From: CAZNRY01 sp964575675
Lineage (GTDB): Bacteria; Eisenbacteria; RBG-16-71-46; CAIMUX01; VGJL01
DNA: 38,611 nucleotides
Assembly (NCBI GenBank): GCA_964575675.1
Contig: CAZNRY010000012.1
Span: forward strand, 1-38,611
Direction of reading: 5' to 3'
Shown here: positions 8,640 through 15,821 of the stretch, piece by piece
How the letters are laid out: each line of letters opens with the position of its first letter
Position numbering within the stretch: the first letter of the stretch is position 1
Made by a program: the position numbers and the translations under genes
Notes under the pieces: model-generated
Databases searched by the model: none
Told to the model about the DNA's origin: nothing
The model's input: the letters and a program-made list of their open reading frames with translations, nothing else

Positions 8640-9536
8640 CTATGCCGGCACATCTTCCATGTTCACGACACGCTTTCGGGGGCGGGATGGATCACCGGCC
8701 GCCTCCGGTTCTTGCTCGAAAGGAGCGATCAGCCGGCCCGCGATCTGCTCGATGCAGCCCGCCGCCGGCGAGTTCGGAAAGAGGTTGAGAAGTGGTTCCT
8801 GCCGGCGCACGGCATGCCCGACGGAAGGATCCTCGAGGACGTACCCGAGAAGCTCGGGCTCGATCGACAGGAAGCGCTTCGCGACGCCGCGGATCTTCAC
8901 CGCCGTCGCGCGCGCCTCCGAGGCATCGCGAGCTTGATTGACGACGATCCAGGGAACTCCGGGAATCGCTCGATTTCTCAAGACCCGCAGCGTCGCGTAG
9001 GCATCCGTGAAGGCCGTTGGCTCGGGCGTGGTGACAATCAGGATCTCGTCGGCCGCCCGCGCGAGGTGGGTCGCCGTGCGGTGCAGTCCGGAGGCGGTAT
9101 CGATCAGGATCAGGTCGATCCCCTCCTCAACGTCCGCCAATGAGCAGAGGAGCCGCTCGCAACGCAGCTCATCGAGGTTCGCCATCTCCTCGACGCCCGA
9201 GGAGCCGGGCAGAAATCGGATCCCGTCCCGCGTCGTGAGGAGGACCTCCTGCGCGGAGCGCTCGCCGAGGACCAGGTCGTGCATCGTGAAGCGCGGCACA
9301 GCCCCGAGAAGCAGGTCGGCGTTGCCCATTCCGAGATCGCCGTCGACGAGAAGAACGCGCACGCCGAGGCGGCTGAGCGCGACGGAGAGGTTGACGGCAA
9401 GGGTGGTCTTTCCCACCCCGCCCTTGCCGCTCACGACGGCCACGGTCCGCGCGCGCGGGCGCCTTCCGATTTCCGGCTCGCTTCCCCCTGTCTGGAGCAG
9501 CTTCATCTCGACGGAGCGCTGACCCTTGTTCCTCAT
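8640..9536 (-). CDS. fleN: FleN/FlhG-type MinD-like ATPase (flagellar number regulator)
   Basis: A ParA/MinD-family ATPase that limits flagellar number and position, usually with FlhF or FleQ. It carries the deviant Walker A SGKGGVGKTT, VDGDLGMGNADLLLG, the switch ILIDTASGLHRTATHLARAA, and EILIVTTPEPTAFTDAYATL, all typical of FleN/FlhG. The frame runs back to an ATG at 9668, but I choose 9536: a GAGGGGGAG ribosome site precedes it, and a sigma-54-like promoter (9593-9609) lies inside the longer version. That gives 298 residues. No flhF is in the window, although flhF commonly sits next to fleN. The C-terminus lacks an obvious MinD-type amphipathic helix and ends in a charged tail. Confidence 0.93.
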   Translation of the reverse strand: MRNKGQRSVEMKLLQTGGSEPEIGRRPRARTVAVVSGKGGVGKTTLAVNLSVALSRLGVRVLLVDGDLGMGNADLLLGAVPRFTMHDLVLGERSAQEVLLTTRDGIRFLPGSSGVEEMANLDELRCERLLCSLADVEEGIDLILIDTASGLHRTATHLARAADEILIVTTPEPTAFTDAYATLRVLRNRAIPGVPWIVVNQARDASEARATAVKIRGVAKRFLSIEPELLGYVLEDPSVGHAVRRQEPLLNLFPNSPAAGCIEQIAGRLIAPFEQEPEAAGDPSRPRKRVVNMEDVPA

Positions 9537-9835
9537 CTCTCCCCCTCGCCGGCCGCTGGATGGCGCCCAAGGGCGCGCGGCGTGGTCGGTAGATGCAATC
9601 TGCATGCCCAGATACCGCCGTTCGAAAACACCGAAACAAAGACGCGTATTTGTTTGTCGCATTATCATTTACGTCATTCGTCCCGATCGAGGTTCGACAC
9701 CCAGATCCCCGTGCGGATCGAAGGGCGATCAATCTTCACGCAGACGCGGCCAGAAAGCGCTCGGGGTAAGGGGACTGGGGCGATGGGACTCAGGACGCCG
9801 GGGGGTCGACCAGACGCCGCTGGGCATGGGGGTGG
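9537..9835 (-). promoter_or_regulatory. Intergenic region upstream of fleN
   Basis: About 300 bases without a convincing gene. It holds an unusually AT-rich patch for this genome (about 9620-9690, with GATAAT on the minus strand at 9661-9666), a sigma-54-like site at 9593-9609 and the fleN ribosome site. I see no strong terminator for the preceding pseudo-CheB gene, so read-through into fleN remains possible. Confidence 0.5.
9593..9609 (-). promoter_or_regulatory. Sigma-54-like promoter of fleN-fliA
   Basis: On the minus strand GGGCAT, five bases, TTGCAT: 10 of 12 positions match TGGCAC-N5-TTGCAT, including the GG-N10-GC core. Predicted transcription start is near 9581, about 45 bases before the chosen fleN ATG. 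It was found by eye; chance matches of this quality are possible. Confidence 0.55.
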
Positions 9836-10882
9836 TTAGGCGGCCCGGGCGCTGCGCCGGAGGGCGACCCGCTCGATCATCTTCAGGCAGGGATCTTCGC
9901 CGCGATCTCCGCAGGTCGAGAGGAAGAACAACCGTCCCCGGCGGGCCGCCCGCTGCGCAGGTGCGATCGCCCAACCCGACGGCGGCACGGTCAGCGCGAT
10001 CCCGCCGATCGATCCCTCGGGGTCGAGAAGAGCGCGGATCGAGCGCCTGTGGTGGAGCGCGCCGAGACTGCGGCAGGGGAACGGCGCGAGATTTATGTCG
10101 ACCTCGCCCCGCGGTCCGCGAAGAAATGCGTGGCGGCCGGCGGGAACGAGGAAGATGTGTCCGGGGGCGAGACGTTCACCCGGGACCGCAACACGGACCG
10201 GGCATCGGGTCATCCTATCGAGTCCTTCCGCGATCGCCGGCGTGAAGCGGGGCGGATGGGGCACATCGAGAAGGAGCGGAATCGGCAGGTCGCCGCACAG
10301 GCGCGAGAGCCGCCGCGCGGTGGCGACTAATCTTCGCGTCTCGGCGAGGATGACGAGCGCCGCGAGCGAATCCATCTCACTCTGCGCGGCGGGGCGAGTC
10401 CTGACCCTGACGACCCTGCCGCCGGATGGCCTCGCCTGCGGTCCGAGGAGGACCCTCAGTCGATCTTCAAGGTCGGAGTCGGACATGTTGATCATGGGAT
10501 GTCCCCCGCTCCCGCGCTTGGGAAGGAAGTCGGTCGCCCCCAGACCGAGCGCTTCCCACGCGGCCCTGCCGCCATCGCGCGTCTCCGGGGCGAGCACGAT
10601 GGTTCGCGCGGGGCGAACCCCCGCCAGGGCGCGCAGCGTGGTCAACCCGCTCATGCGCGGCATGTCCAGATCGAGAAACAGGATGTCCGGACGATAGTCG
10701 CGGACCCTTCGAAGAGCCTCGCTCCCGTCCCGCGCGGGGGGCAGGAGGATGACGCCCGGGAGAAGCCCGGAGACCTGCCCGTGAATCTGGGAGACGATCT
10801 CCGGCGCCTCGTCGACGACGAGGCAGCGCAGAGTGGGTCCATCCCTTCCGCGGAGAAGGGGATGGGGGGAGCTAGGCCACAT
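9836..10882 (-). CDS. CheB-like protein: receiver plus degenerate methylesterase domain
   Basis: The 348 residues have a receiver domain (about 18-125; D24/E25, phospho-acceptor D71 in LFLDLDMPRMSG, K122 in FLPKRG) joined to a CheB methylesterase-like domain (about 157-345). The fold is recognisable from PPRFTPAIAEGLDR, GERLAPGHIFLVPAGRHAFL and the C-terminal repeats. Catalytic positions are lost: the GASTGG nucleophile motif reads LAETRR (Ser replaced by E181), and the GMGxDG aspartate motif reads TVPPSGW; a histidine (H209) remains near the usual place. It should therefore not demethylate chemoreceptors and may act as a phosphorylation-switched binding protein. It overlaps the upstream sigma-region-4-like gene by 11 bases. 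No cheR, cheA or MCP is in the window. Confidence 0.8.
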   Translation of the reverse strand: MWPSSPHPLLRGRDGPTLRCLVVDEAPEIVSQIHGQVSGLLPGVILLPPARDGSEALRRVRDYRPDILFLDLDMPRMSGLTTLRALAGVRPARTIVLAPETRDGGRAAWEALGLGATDFLPKRGSGGHPMINMSDSDLEDRLRVLLGPQARPSGGRVVRVRTRPAAQSEMDSLAALVILAETRRLVATARRLSRLCGDLPIPLLLDVPHPPRFTPAIAEGLDRMTRCPVRVAVPGERLAPGHIFLVPAGRHAFLRGPRGEVDINLAPFPCRSLGALHHRRSIRALLDPEGSIGGIALTVPPSGWAIAPAQRAARRGRLFFLSTCGDRGEDPCLKMIERVALRRSARAA

Positions 10883-11162
10883 GCGTCCCCGAAGCTCCGG
10901 CCCGCGGGTCCCGCGGCGCGAGAGCGCGCGCTACCTCTGCCTTGCCCTGGTCGAGCAAGCGTTCGATCTCGCCGATCGGGGTCCCAAGCGTCCTCGCGAT
11001 CGTGGCCGGGCCGAGGTTCTCGTAAAAGTGAAGGGCGAGGACGAGCCGCTCATGCCTCTGCATCGCGGCGATCGTCCCGCGGACCGCACCGTGCGCCGGT
11101 GTGCGGAGGATCCCGTACCCCCTCCCGCCGGCGGGCGGATCGAATCTCTCCGGAGCCGACAT
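10872..11162 (-). CDS. Small orphan sigma-region-4-like HTH protein
   Basis: A 96-residue protein whose residues about 35-80 resemble sigma-70 family region 4: ERLVLALHFYENLGPATIAR followed by TLGTPIGEIERLLDQGKAEV. Compare ERLVVALYYYEEMTLKEIGE in FliA of this window. Regions 2 and 3 are absent. The frame extends to 11213, but that longer start would sit in the -12 element of the sigma-54 promoter. The ATG at 11162 has an AAGGGGG site six bases upstream and is preferred. It is the first gene after that promoter and overlaps the pseudo-CheB gene. I do not recognise a named family; a DNA-binding regulator or polymerase-binding factor is possible. Confidence 0.7.
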   Translation of the reverse strand: MSAPERFDPPAGGRGYGILRTPAHGAVRGTIAAMQRHERLVLALHFYENLGPATIARTLGTPIGEIERLLDQGKAEVARALAPRDPRAGASGTHVA

Positions 11163-11207
11163 GGTTGACCCCCTTCCGGAGCACAAGGCCCCGTGGCGGA
11201 GGAAACC

Positions 11208-11224
11208 ATGCAATCAACGTGCCA
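11208..11224 (-). promoter_or_regulatory. Consensus sigma-54 promoter
   Basis: The minus strand reads TGGCACGTTGATTGCAT, a full match to the TGGCAC-N5-TTGCAT consensus. Predicted start is near 11196, leaving about 34 bases of leader before the ATG at 11162. An NtrC-type activator gene ends 128 bases upstream. A GC-rich dyad (CCCCC-N7-GGGGG, 11227-11243) abuts the -24 element, and an 8-bp inverted repeat lies about 95 bases above the predicted start. Confidence 0.85.
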
Positions 11225-11274
11225 CTCCCCCACGCCATGGGGGCGCACCGATACCTCAGCAACCAGAAGGGATT

Positions 11275-11311
11275 GCGGGCTCCGCTGGCGGAAGCAGAGC
11301 CACGAGCCCGC
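11275..11311 (-). repeat. 8-bp inverted repeat between activator gene and sigma-54 promoter
   Basis: GCGGGCTC (11275-11282) is repeated inverted as GAGCCCGC (11304-11311) with a 21-base spacer. It lies 42 bases past the activator stop codon and about 80 to 115 bases upstream of the predicted sigma-54 start. It could be a weak terminator (no T-run follows) or an upstream activator site; position fits either. Confidence 0.35.
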
Positions 11312-11352
11312 TAGAGAGCGGCCAAAGCCCGATCGATCCGCCTGGCGGCGGG

Positions 11353-12783
11353 TCAGAAGCTGGCCGCTTCGTCCTCCTCGATTCCAGCCTCGCGAAGTTT
11401 CGACCGCAGTGTCTGGCGGCTGATCCCAAGGATCTCGGCGGCCTTCGTCTTGTTGCCGCCCACGAGGCCCAGAGTGTGTGTGATCGCGGCGAGTTCGACC
11501 TCCTGAAGCGTGACCGTCTGGCCGGGCGGGAAGAGTATGGAGGAGGCGCTTTTCGCGCCGCGCGGCCCCGAGGCGCCGGCCAAGATCTGCGGCGGAAGGT
11601 GCTCGGGGAGAATCTCATCGCCCACGGTCATGAGGACCATCCGCTCCATCAGATTCCGCAGCTCCCGGACGTTGCCCGGCCACGCATAGACGGTCAACAG
11701 ATCCATCGCCTTCGCTGAGATCCCGCGGATGTTCCGGCCGAGCTCGCGCTTGAACCGCTCGAGGAAGTGCCGGGCGAGGACCGGGATGTCCTCTCTCCGT
11801 TCGCGGAGGGGCGGAACGCTAACGGGGATCACCGCGAGCCGGTAGTAGAGGTCCTCCCGGAAGCGTCCCGTTTCGACCTCCTGCGCGAGGTCCTTGTTGG
11901 TGGCCGCGATCACGCGGACCTGGACCTTGACGTCCACCGTCGAACCGAGCCTCCGGAACGACTTCGTCTCGAGGACCCGCAGGAGCTTCGACTGCATCGC
12001 TTGCGGCATCTCGGCAATTTCGTCCAGGAAGAGGCTCCCCCGATCGGCCATCTCGAAGAGACCCCGCTTGCTCCCCTTCGCATCCGTGAAGGCCCCCTTG
12101 TCGTATCCGAACAGTTCCGACTCGATCAGGTTCTCCGGAACCGCGCTGACGTTGAAGTCGACGAACGGCCCTCCGCCGACGGGGCTGGCGGCGTGGATCT
12201 GCCGGGCGACCAACTCCTTGCCGACCCCGGTTTCGCCGTTGATCAAGACCGTGGAAGTCGGCGACGCCGCCGCGCGGCGGACATGATCCAAGAGGTCGCG
12301 GATCTTCTGGCTCGAGCCGAACACCTCCAAGGGGCTGAAGACCTTCTCCTGCTGCTGGCGGAGCATCTCGACCTCACGCCGCAGGCGGGAGGTCGAGAGA
12401 GCAGACGCGATCAGGAGCTTCAGCTGATTCACATCAAGGGGCTTCGTGATGTACTGGAAGCAGCCAAGCTTCGTCGCCTCGACGGCGGAGTCGATCCGGC
12501 CGAAGGCCGTCATCATGATCGTGACCACGTCCGGGTGGAGTTTTCTGACCTCCCGGAGAATGTCGATCCCATCCTCCCCCGATTCCTTGAGCTTCTGATC
12601 GAGCAGGACGAGATCGACCACCTCGGAACCGAGGACCGCCAATGCCTCGCCCCCGTTGGACGCGGTCAAGACCTGCGTCGCCGAATCGGCGAGCGCCTCG
12701 GCAAGTGAAACCCGGATCGATTCTTCGTCATCGACGATCAGCAAACGATGGGCAATCTCAGAGCGATTGCTTTCTTCTGTCAC
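11353..12783 (-). CDS. NtrC-type sigma-54-dependent response regulator
   Basis: Activates sigma-54 promoters by ATP hydrolysis. The 476 residues have a receiver domain (phospho-acceptor D62 in LVLLDQKLKESGEDG, slightly longer than usual after the aspartate), an AAA+ domain (Walker A GETGVGKE, Walker B GSLFLDEIAEM, arginine-finger region FREDLYYRLAVIPV) and a Fis-type helix-turn-helix (NKTKAAEILGISRQTLRSKL). The sigma-54-contacting loop reads GAFTDA rather than GAFTGA. GTG start at 12783 overlaps the kinase gene by 26 bases, so the two form a two-component pair. Likely target is the consensus promoter at 11208-11224. It is probably FlrC/FlgR-like in role, by context. Confidence 0.93.
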   Translation of the reverse strand: MTEESNRSEIAHRLLIVDDEESIRVSLAEALADSATQVLTASNGGEALAVLGSEVVDLVLLDQKLKESGEDGIDILREVRKLHPDVVTIMMTAFGRIDSAVEATKLGCFQYITKPLDVNQLKLLIASALSTSRLRREVEMLRQQQEKVFSPLEVFGSSQKIRDLLDHVRRAAASPTSTVLINGETGVGKELVARQIHAASPVGGGPFVDFNVSAVPENLIESELFGYDKGAFTDAKGSKRGLFEMADRGSLFLDEIAEMPQAMQSKLLRVLETKSFRRLGSTVDVKVQVRVIAATNKDLAQEVETGRFREDLYYRLAVIPVSVPPLRERREDIPVLARHFLERFKRELGRNIRGISAKAMDLLTVYAWPGNVRELRNLMERMVLMTVGDEILPEHLPPQILAGASGPRGAKSASSILFPPGQTVTLQEVELAAITHTLGLVGGNKTKAAEILGISRQTLRSKLREAGIEEDEAASF

Positions 12784-14308
12784 CTTCCCTCCGCTCGACG
12801 GGCAGATCGACCGTCACGGTCGTTCCCTTGTTCTCGATCGAGTGCACGTTGATGAAGCCACCGTGCTCCTTGATGATCGATTGCGAGATCGACAAACCCA
12901 ATCCGGTCCCCTTGGTCCGCGTGGTGAAGAACGGATCAAAGATCCTTGAGATCGCTTCCTTCGGAATTCCCCTGCCCGTATCGATGACGCGAACCTGGGC
13001 ATAGCGCCGCAGCGGCGTGCGTCGATCGTAGCGGATCCTATCGGTTCTCCGCTGCCCCGTGCCGCGCCTCAGGTAGGGACGCCTCCGAATCACCGAGCAT
13101 TCGACCGAAAGCCTGCCGCCCGACGGCATCGCCTCGATCGCGTTGCGCACGATGTTCAAGAGGACCTGGGTGACCTGGTCGGGATCGACGAAGATCGAAG
13201 GGATCCTGCCCCTGATCTTCGCCTCGACCGTGACCCCTTGCTCGGTCATCCGATCCTTCTCGAGATCGAGGACGCGCTTCACGATGTCAACGACCCCGCT
13301 CTCGGCGAGCCGCGGCCTGCCCGGGTGCGCAAATGACAGGAGGCTCTCGACGATCCTGTTCAACCGGGCCGCTTCATCGAGGATGATCTGGACGAAGCGC
13401 TGGAGGGGATCTTCGGGCGGAATCCGGTCCCGGAGCACCTGGGCGCAGTTGCCGATACCGGTCAGCGGGTTGCGGATCTCATGGGCGACCCCGGCCGAGA
13501 GCTCTCCGATCGAGGCGAGACGCTCCCGCCGGGCGCGGTCCTCCTCGAACGCCCGTTCCTCCGAGGTGTCGCGGATCATCACGAGAAGCCCCCCGACGGC
13601 CTCGCCACCCGCCCCCGGGATCCGGCTCATCTGCAGCCAGACCGGCTTCTCCTTCCCTTCGCGGTCGATGATGTAGAGTTCGAGGCTGGTCGCTTTCCCC
13701 CTGAGCCCGAGCGAGAGCGGATTCTCCTCAAGCCCGGCCGGATGGAAGATCCTCAGACAATCGGACCCGATCGCCTCCTCGGGAGCGAAGCCGAGGATCC
13801 CTGCTGCGACCGGACTCAACGAGGTAACCCTGCCGATCCGGTCGATGGTGAAGACACCCAGCGGAAGATCTTGAAGGAGCACCTCATCGAAGCGCCGGAG
13901 GGTGGAGAGCGAATAGGCCAGGTCTTCCGCTCGGAGATGGAGCGAGAGAGTCCGCGAGAGCTCCGCCCACCCCTCCCGGCCGATACGGCGCAGCGGGGAG
14001 CGCTGGCCGATCTGGACGAGGAGAAAACCGGTGAGTTCCCCTTCCTCGCCTAGCCCCAAGATCGCGAGGTCGCGAACGGATGGCCAAGCACCCCGAAGGC
14101 CGGGCGTTTCGGAGAGGCCGAGGAGCTTGCCCAGCGGGAGCTGGCTCCACGGGCGGGTATCTTCGAGGCAGGGCAGAAGGTCGACGCGTGGCGCCCAGGA
14201 CGGGCTGGCGGTCCTCAGAACCGGCCGGGTCCCGTCCTCCGTTAGCGCGTAGAGAGCGAAGCGTGATCGCCCCAGAACCCGACGCAGCGTCCCTGCAAGG
14301 ATCTCCAT
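12758..14308 (-). CDS. NtrB-like sensor kinase (GAF-like, PAS, HisKA, HATPase)
   Basis: Phosphorylates the adjacent NtrC-type regulator, by context. The 516 residues lack membrane segments: an N-terminal GAF-like domain (1-125), a PAS domain (about 140-250, FTIDRIGRVTSLSPVAAGIL), HisKA with H276 in AHEIRNPL, and HATPase (N-box NIVRNAIEAM, DTGRGIP, GTGLGLS). A basic stretch of about 30 residues (406-436, nine Arg in the first half alone) is inserted between the N-box strand and the DTGRG loop. The C-terminus ends in basic residues. It starts 37 bases after the PilZ gene. Cytoplasmic flagellar kinases such as FlrB/FlgS are the nearest functional comparison. Confidence 0.9.
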   Translation of the reverse strand: MEILAGTLRRVLGRSRFALYALTEDGTRPVLRTASPSWAPRVDLLPCLEDTRPWSQLPLGKLLGLSETPGLRGAWPSVRDLAILGLGEEGELTGFLLVQIGQRSPLRRIGREGWAELSRTLSLHLRAEDLAYSLSTLRRFDEVLLQDLPLGVFTIDRIGRVTSLSPVAAGILGFAPEEAIGSDCLRIFHPAGLEENPLSLGLRGKATSLELYIIDREGKEKPVWLQMSRIPGAGGEAVGGLLVMIRDTSEERAFEEDRARRERLASIGELSAGVAHEIRNPLTGIGNCAQVLRDRIPPEDPLQRFVQIILDEAARLNRIVESLLSFAHPGRPRLAESGVVDIVKRVLDLEKDRMTEQGVTVEAKIRGRIPSIFVDPDQVTQVLLNIVRNAIEAMPSGGRLSVECSVIRRRPYLRRGTGQRRTDRIRYDRRTPLRRYAQVRVIDTGRGIPKEAISRIFDPFFTTRTKGTGLGLSISQSIIKEHGGFINVHSIENKGTTVTVDLPVERREGDRRKQSL

Positions 14309-14345
14309 TGCGCCGCGTCAACGTAGCAGCGGCGTCGGGGGGCTC

Positions 14346-15038
14346 TCAAGGTCTTTCGATGGGGGTCACGGGGGCCAGATAGCCCATCGGAGAGAGCCCG
14401 AGCTTGCGGCGTCTGCGATGTTCCCGGAAGAGGTGGCGAAGAAGGAGTAGCCGCAAGGCTTCTGAAATCCCGTCGAACACCAGGGCGGCCCGACGCGGCC
14501 CTTCCTGCACGCGGACGACGCGCGCCGTCAGGCGGATGATCTCACCGTTGGGTCCCACAGGAATGCCGACCCGGACCCGGGCGGCCATGAGAAGGCGTCC
14601 GTCGGGATCGAGAAGCAGGATCCCGCTTCCCGAGAGATTGCGCGCCCGCAACAGCGGGGCCATCTGCTCCTCCGATGGGACATCGAGGAGGACGCCGAAG
14701 CGCACCGGCATCCGGAAGTATCCTCTGAGCTGCCTGCGCCGCGGCGGGGCATCGCCGAGGCGGAGCACTCCCCTCCCATCCGCGGTCGTCCGTTCGACCG
14801 TCGCTTGGAAGCAGAAGAGCCCCGACGGACGTGCGGCCCGCAGGGTAAGACTGGCTCGATCCCTCAAGTGCGGCAGAACCCCCGCGCCGGGAAGGGGCTC
14901 GACCTCGATGATTCGATCGAAGCGAGAGAGGATCCGCATTCTGCTCCGCGTCCCCTGTTCCGGGTCCTCGAGGGTGACAACGGCTCCGGCTCCGATCACA
15001 CGGGCCCGCAGCGGCGGGGAGGGATTCCCGGTCACCAC
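14346..15038 (-). CDS. PilZ-domain (YcgR-like) c-di-GMP-binding protein
   Basis: The 230 residues have an N-terminal YcgR-like beta domain (about 10-95; RSRMRILSRFDRIIEVEPLP) and a PilZ domain (about 100-225). Both c-di-GMP motifs are present: RGYFR (R105 and R109) and NLSGSG (134-139). It probably binds the flagellar motor or a regulator when c-di-GMP rises. The C-terminus is very basic (LFREHRRRRKLG). GTG start at 15038 overlaps the end of the FlgM-like gene; the next codon is also GTG. It lies in the fliW-csrA-kinase-activator gene run. Confidence 0.88.
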   Translation of the reverse strand: MVTGNPSPPLRARVIGAGAVVTLEDPEQGTRSRMRILSRFDRIIEVEPLPGAGVLPHLRDRASLTLRAARPSGLFCFQATVERTTADGRGVLRLGDAPPRRRQLRGYFRMPVRFGVLLDVPSEEQMAPLLRARNLSGSGILLLDPDGRLLMAARVRVGIPVGPNGEIIRLTARVVRVQEGPRRAALVFDGISEALRLLLLRHLFREHRRRRKLGLSPMGYLAPVTPIERP

Positions 15039-15427
15039 TTCGTCCCCCGACCGGCGTGAAGCTCCCTGAACCCCTCCAGAGTCGAGAGGATGCGCTGCAC
15101 GGTCTCCTCGAGGATCTCCGGCCGGTCATAGAAACCATCGCGAATCCTTGCGCGAATCTCCCCGACCGTTTGCTCTCGTGTGTCGCCTCTCGCGGCGTCC
15201 CCTTCCGACAACAACGGGTTCGAATCTGGGTGATCGAGTTGCGACCGGGACTGCCTTGACTCGGCGGTTTCAGGGGCGTCCGGGGCATCGCCGAAGGGGG
15301 CAGGGCCGCGCCGGACTGATTCGCGCGCCGCGCGAGCCCGGAGGAACTCATCGTAGGGGACCACGTTCCAAGGATCCCGGGAGGATCCGCCGGATCCGGT
15401 CCTGTCGTCAAGGCCTGCTCCGCTCAA
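15032..15427 (-). CDS. Small FlgM-like protein (candidate anti-sigma-28)
   Basis: A 131-residue hydrophilic protein, likely disordered in its N-terminal two thirds. The C-terminal segment TVGEIRARIRDGFYDRPEIL then EETVQRIL resembles the helical sigma-binding half of FlgM (pattern RxxxIxxGxYxxxxxxxAxxIL). Start is TTG at 15427 with a GGGGG site eight bases upstream; a GTG 22 codons in is an alternative. A sigma-28-type promoter (15504-15530) lies about 70 bases upstream, as expected for flgM. It follows csrA and overlaps the PilZ gene. The FlgM assignment is inference from a short motif plus context; a flagellar protein of another kind is possible. Confidence 0.5.
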   Translation of the reverse strand: MSGAGLDDRTGSGGSSRDPWNVVPYDEFLRARAARESVRRGPAPFGDAPDAPETAESRQSRSQLDHPDSNPLLSEGDAARGDTREQTVGEIRARIRDGFYDRPEILEETVQRILSTLEGFRELHAGRGTKW

Positions 15428-15503
15428 GATCTGATCCCCCGTTCAGAGGACGTGCGCGAGGGGGAGTATCCCGGCCCGTTCGCACGCGGTCCCTACGTGC
15501 GAA

Positions 15504-15530
15504 TAATCGGCCTGTCGCCGGCGGATCTTA
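15504..15530 (-). promoter_or_regulatory. Sigma-28-type promoter of the FlgM-like gene
   Basis: On the minus strand TAAG (15530-15527), 15 bases, then GCCGATTA (15511-15504): 10 of 12 positions match TAAA-N15-GCCGATAA. The -35 shares its TAA with the csrA stop codon. Predicted leader to the TTG at 15427 is about 70 bases. Confidence 0.6.
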
Positions 15531-15797
15531 AGGTGTATCGGGCCGCGGGGCAGGTTTCGGGTGCACCGGATCGCGATGGAAGATCTGCGCGACCTCGCGG
15601 ACCGCCTTCGCGGAAATCCCCGTCGCGCGGCGATTCTCCTCGCGAATCCGCTCGTAGATCTCCTCACGGTGAACGGCGACACTGGGGGGCGCGTCAATGC
15701 CTAGCTTCACCTGACCGCCCTTGATGTCCAGAATCACGATGCGGATCTTGTCGCCGATCCGGATGTTCTCTCCCAACTTCCTTGTCAGGATAAGCAT
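15528..15797 (-). CDS. csrA: Carbon storage / flagellin translation regulator CsrA
   Basis: RNA-binding dimer that blocks translation at GGA-containing leaders. It starts MLILTRKLGENIRIGDKIRI and continues with VKLGIDAPPSVAVHREEIYERI, the core including the RNA-contacting N-terminal strand and VAVHREEIY. At 89 residues it is longer than usual (60-75), with a C-terminal tail ending in HPKPAPRPDTP. ATG at 15797 has a GGGAG site six bases upstream that is partly held in a GTCTC/GAGAC hairpin. It lies 24 bases after fliW, the usual partner that sequesters CsrA. Confidence 0.97.
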   Translation of the reverse strand: MLILTRKLGENIRIGDKIRIVILDIKGGQVKLGIDAPPSVAVHREEIYERIREENRRATGISAKAVREVAQIFHRDPVHPKPAPRPDTP

Positions 15798-15801
15798 CGA
15801 G

Positions 15802-15814
15802 GTCTCCCGGAGAC
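15802..15814 (-). promoter_or_regulatory. Hairpin occluding the csrA ribosome site
   Basis: GTCTC and GAGAC (15802-15806 with 15810-15814) pair around a three-base loop. The csrA Shine-Dalgarno GGGAG (15804-15808) lies in the loop and stem. A GGA in or beside a leader hairpin is the known CsrA target type, so feedback control is possible. Confidence 0.35.
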
Positions 15815-15821
15815 GTTCGCG

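Noticed and set aside
9537..9668. N-terminal extension of FleN to ATG 9668
   Set aside because: No ribosome site, no family sequence, and it would place a sigma-54-like promoter inside the gene.
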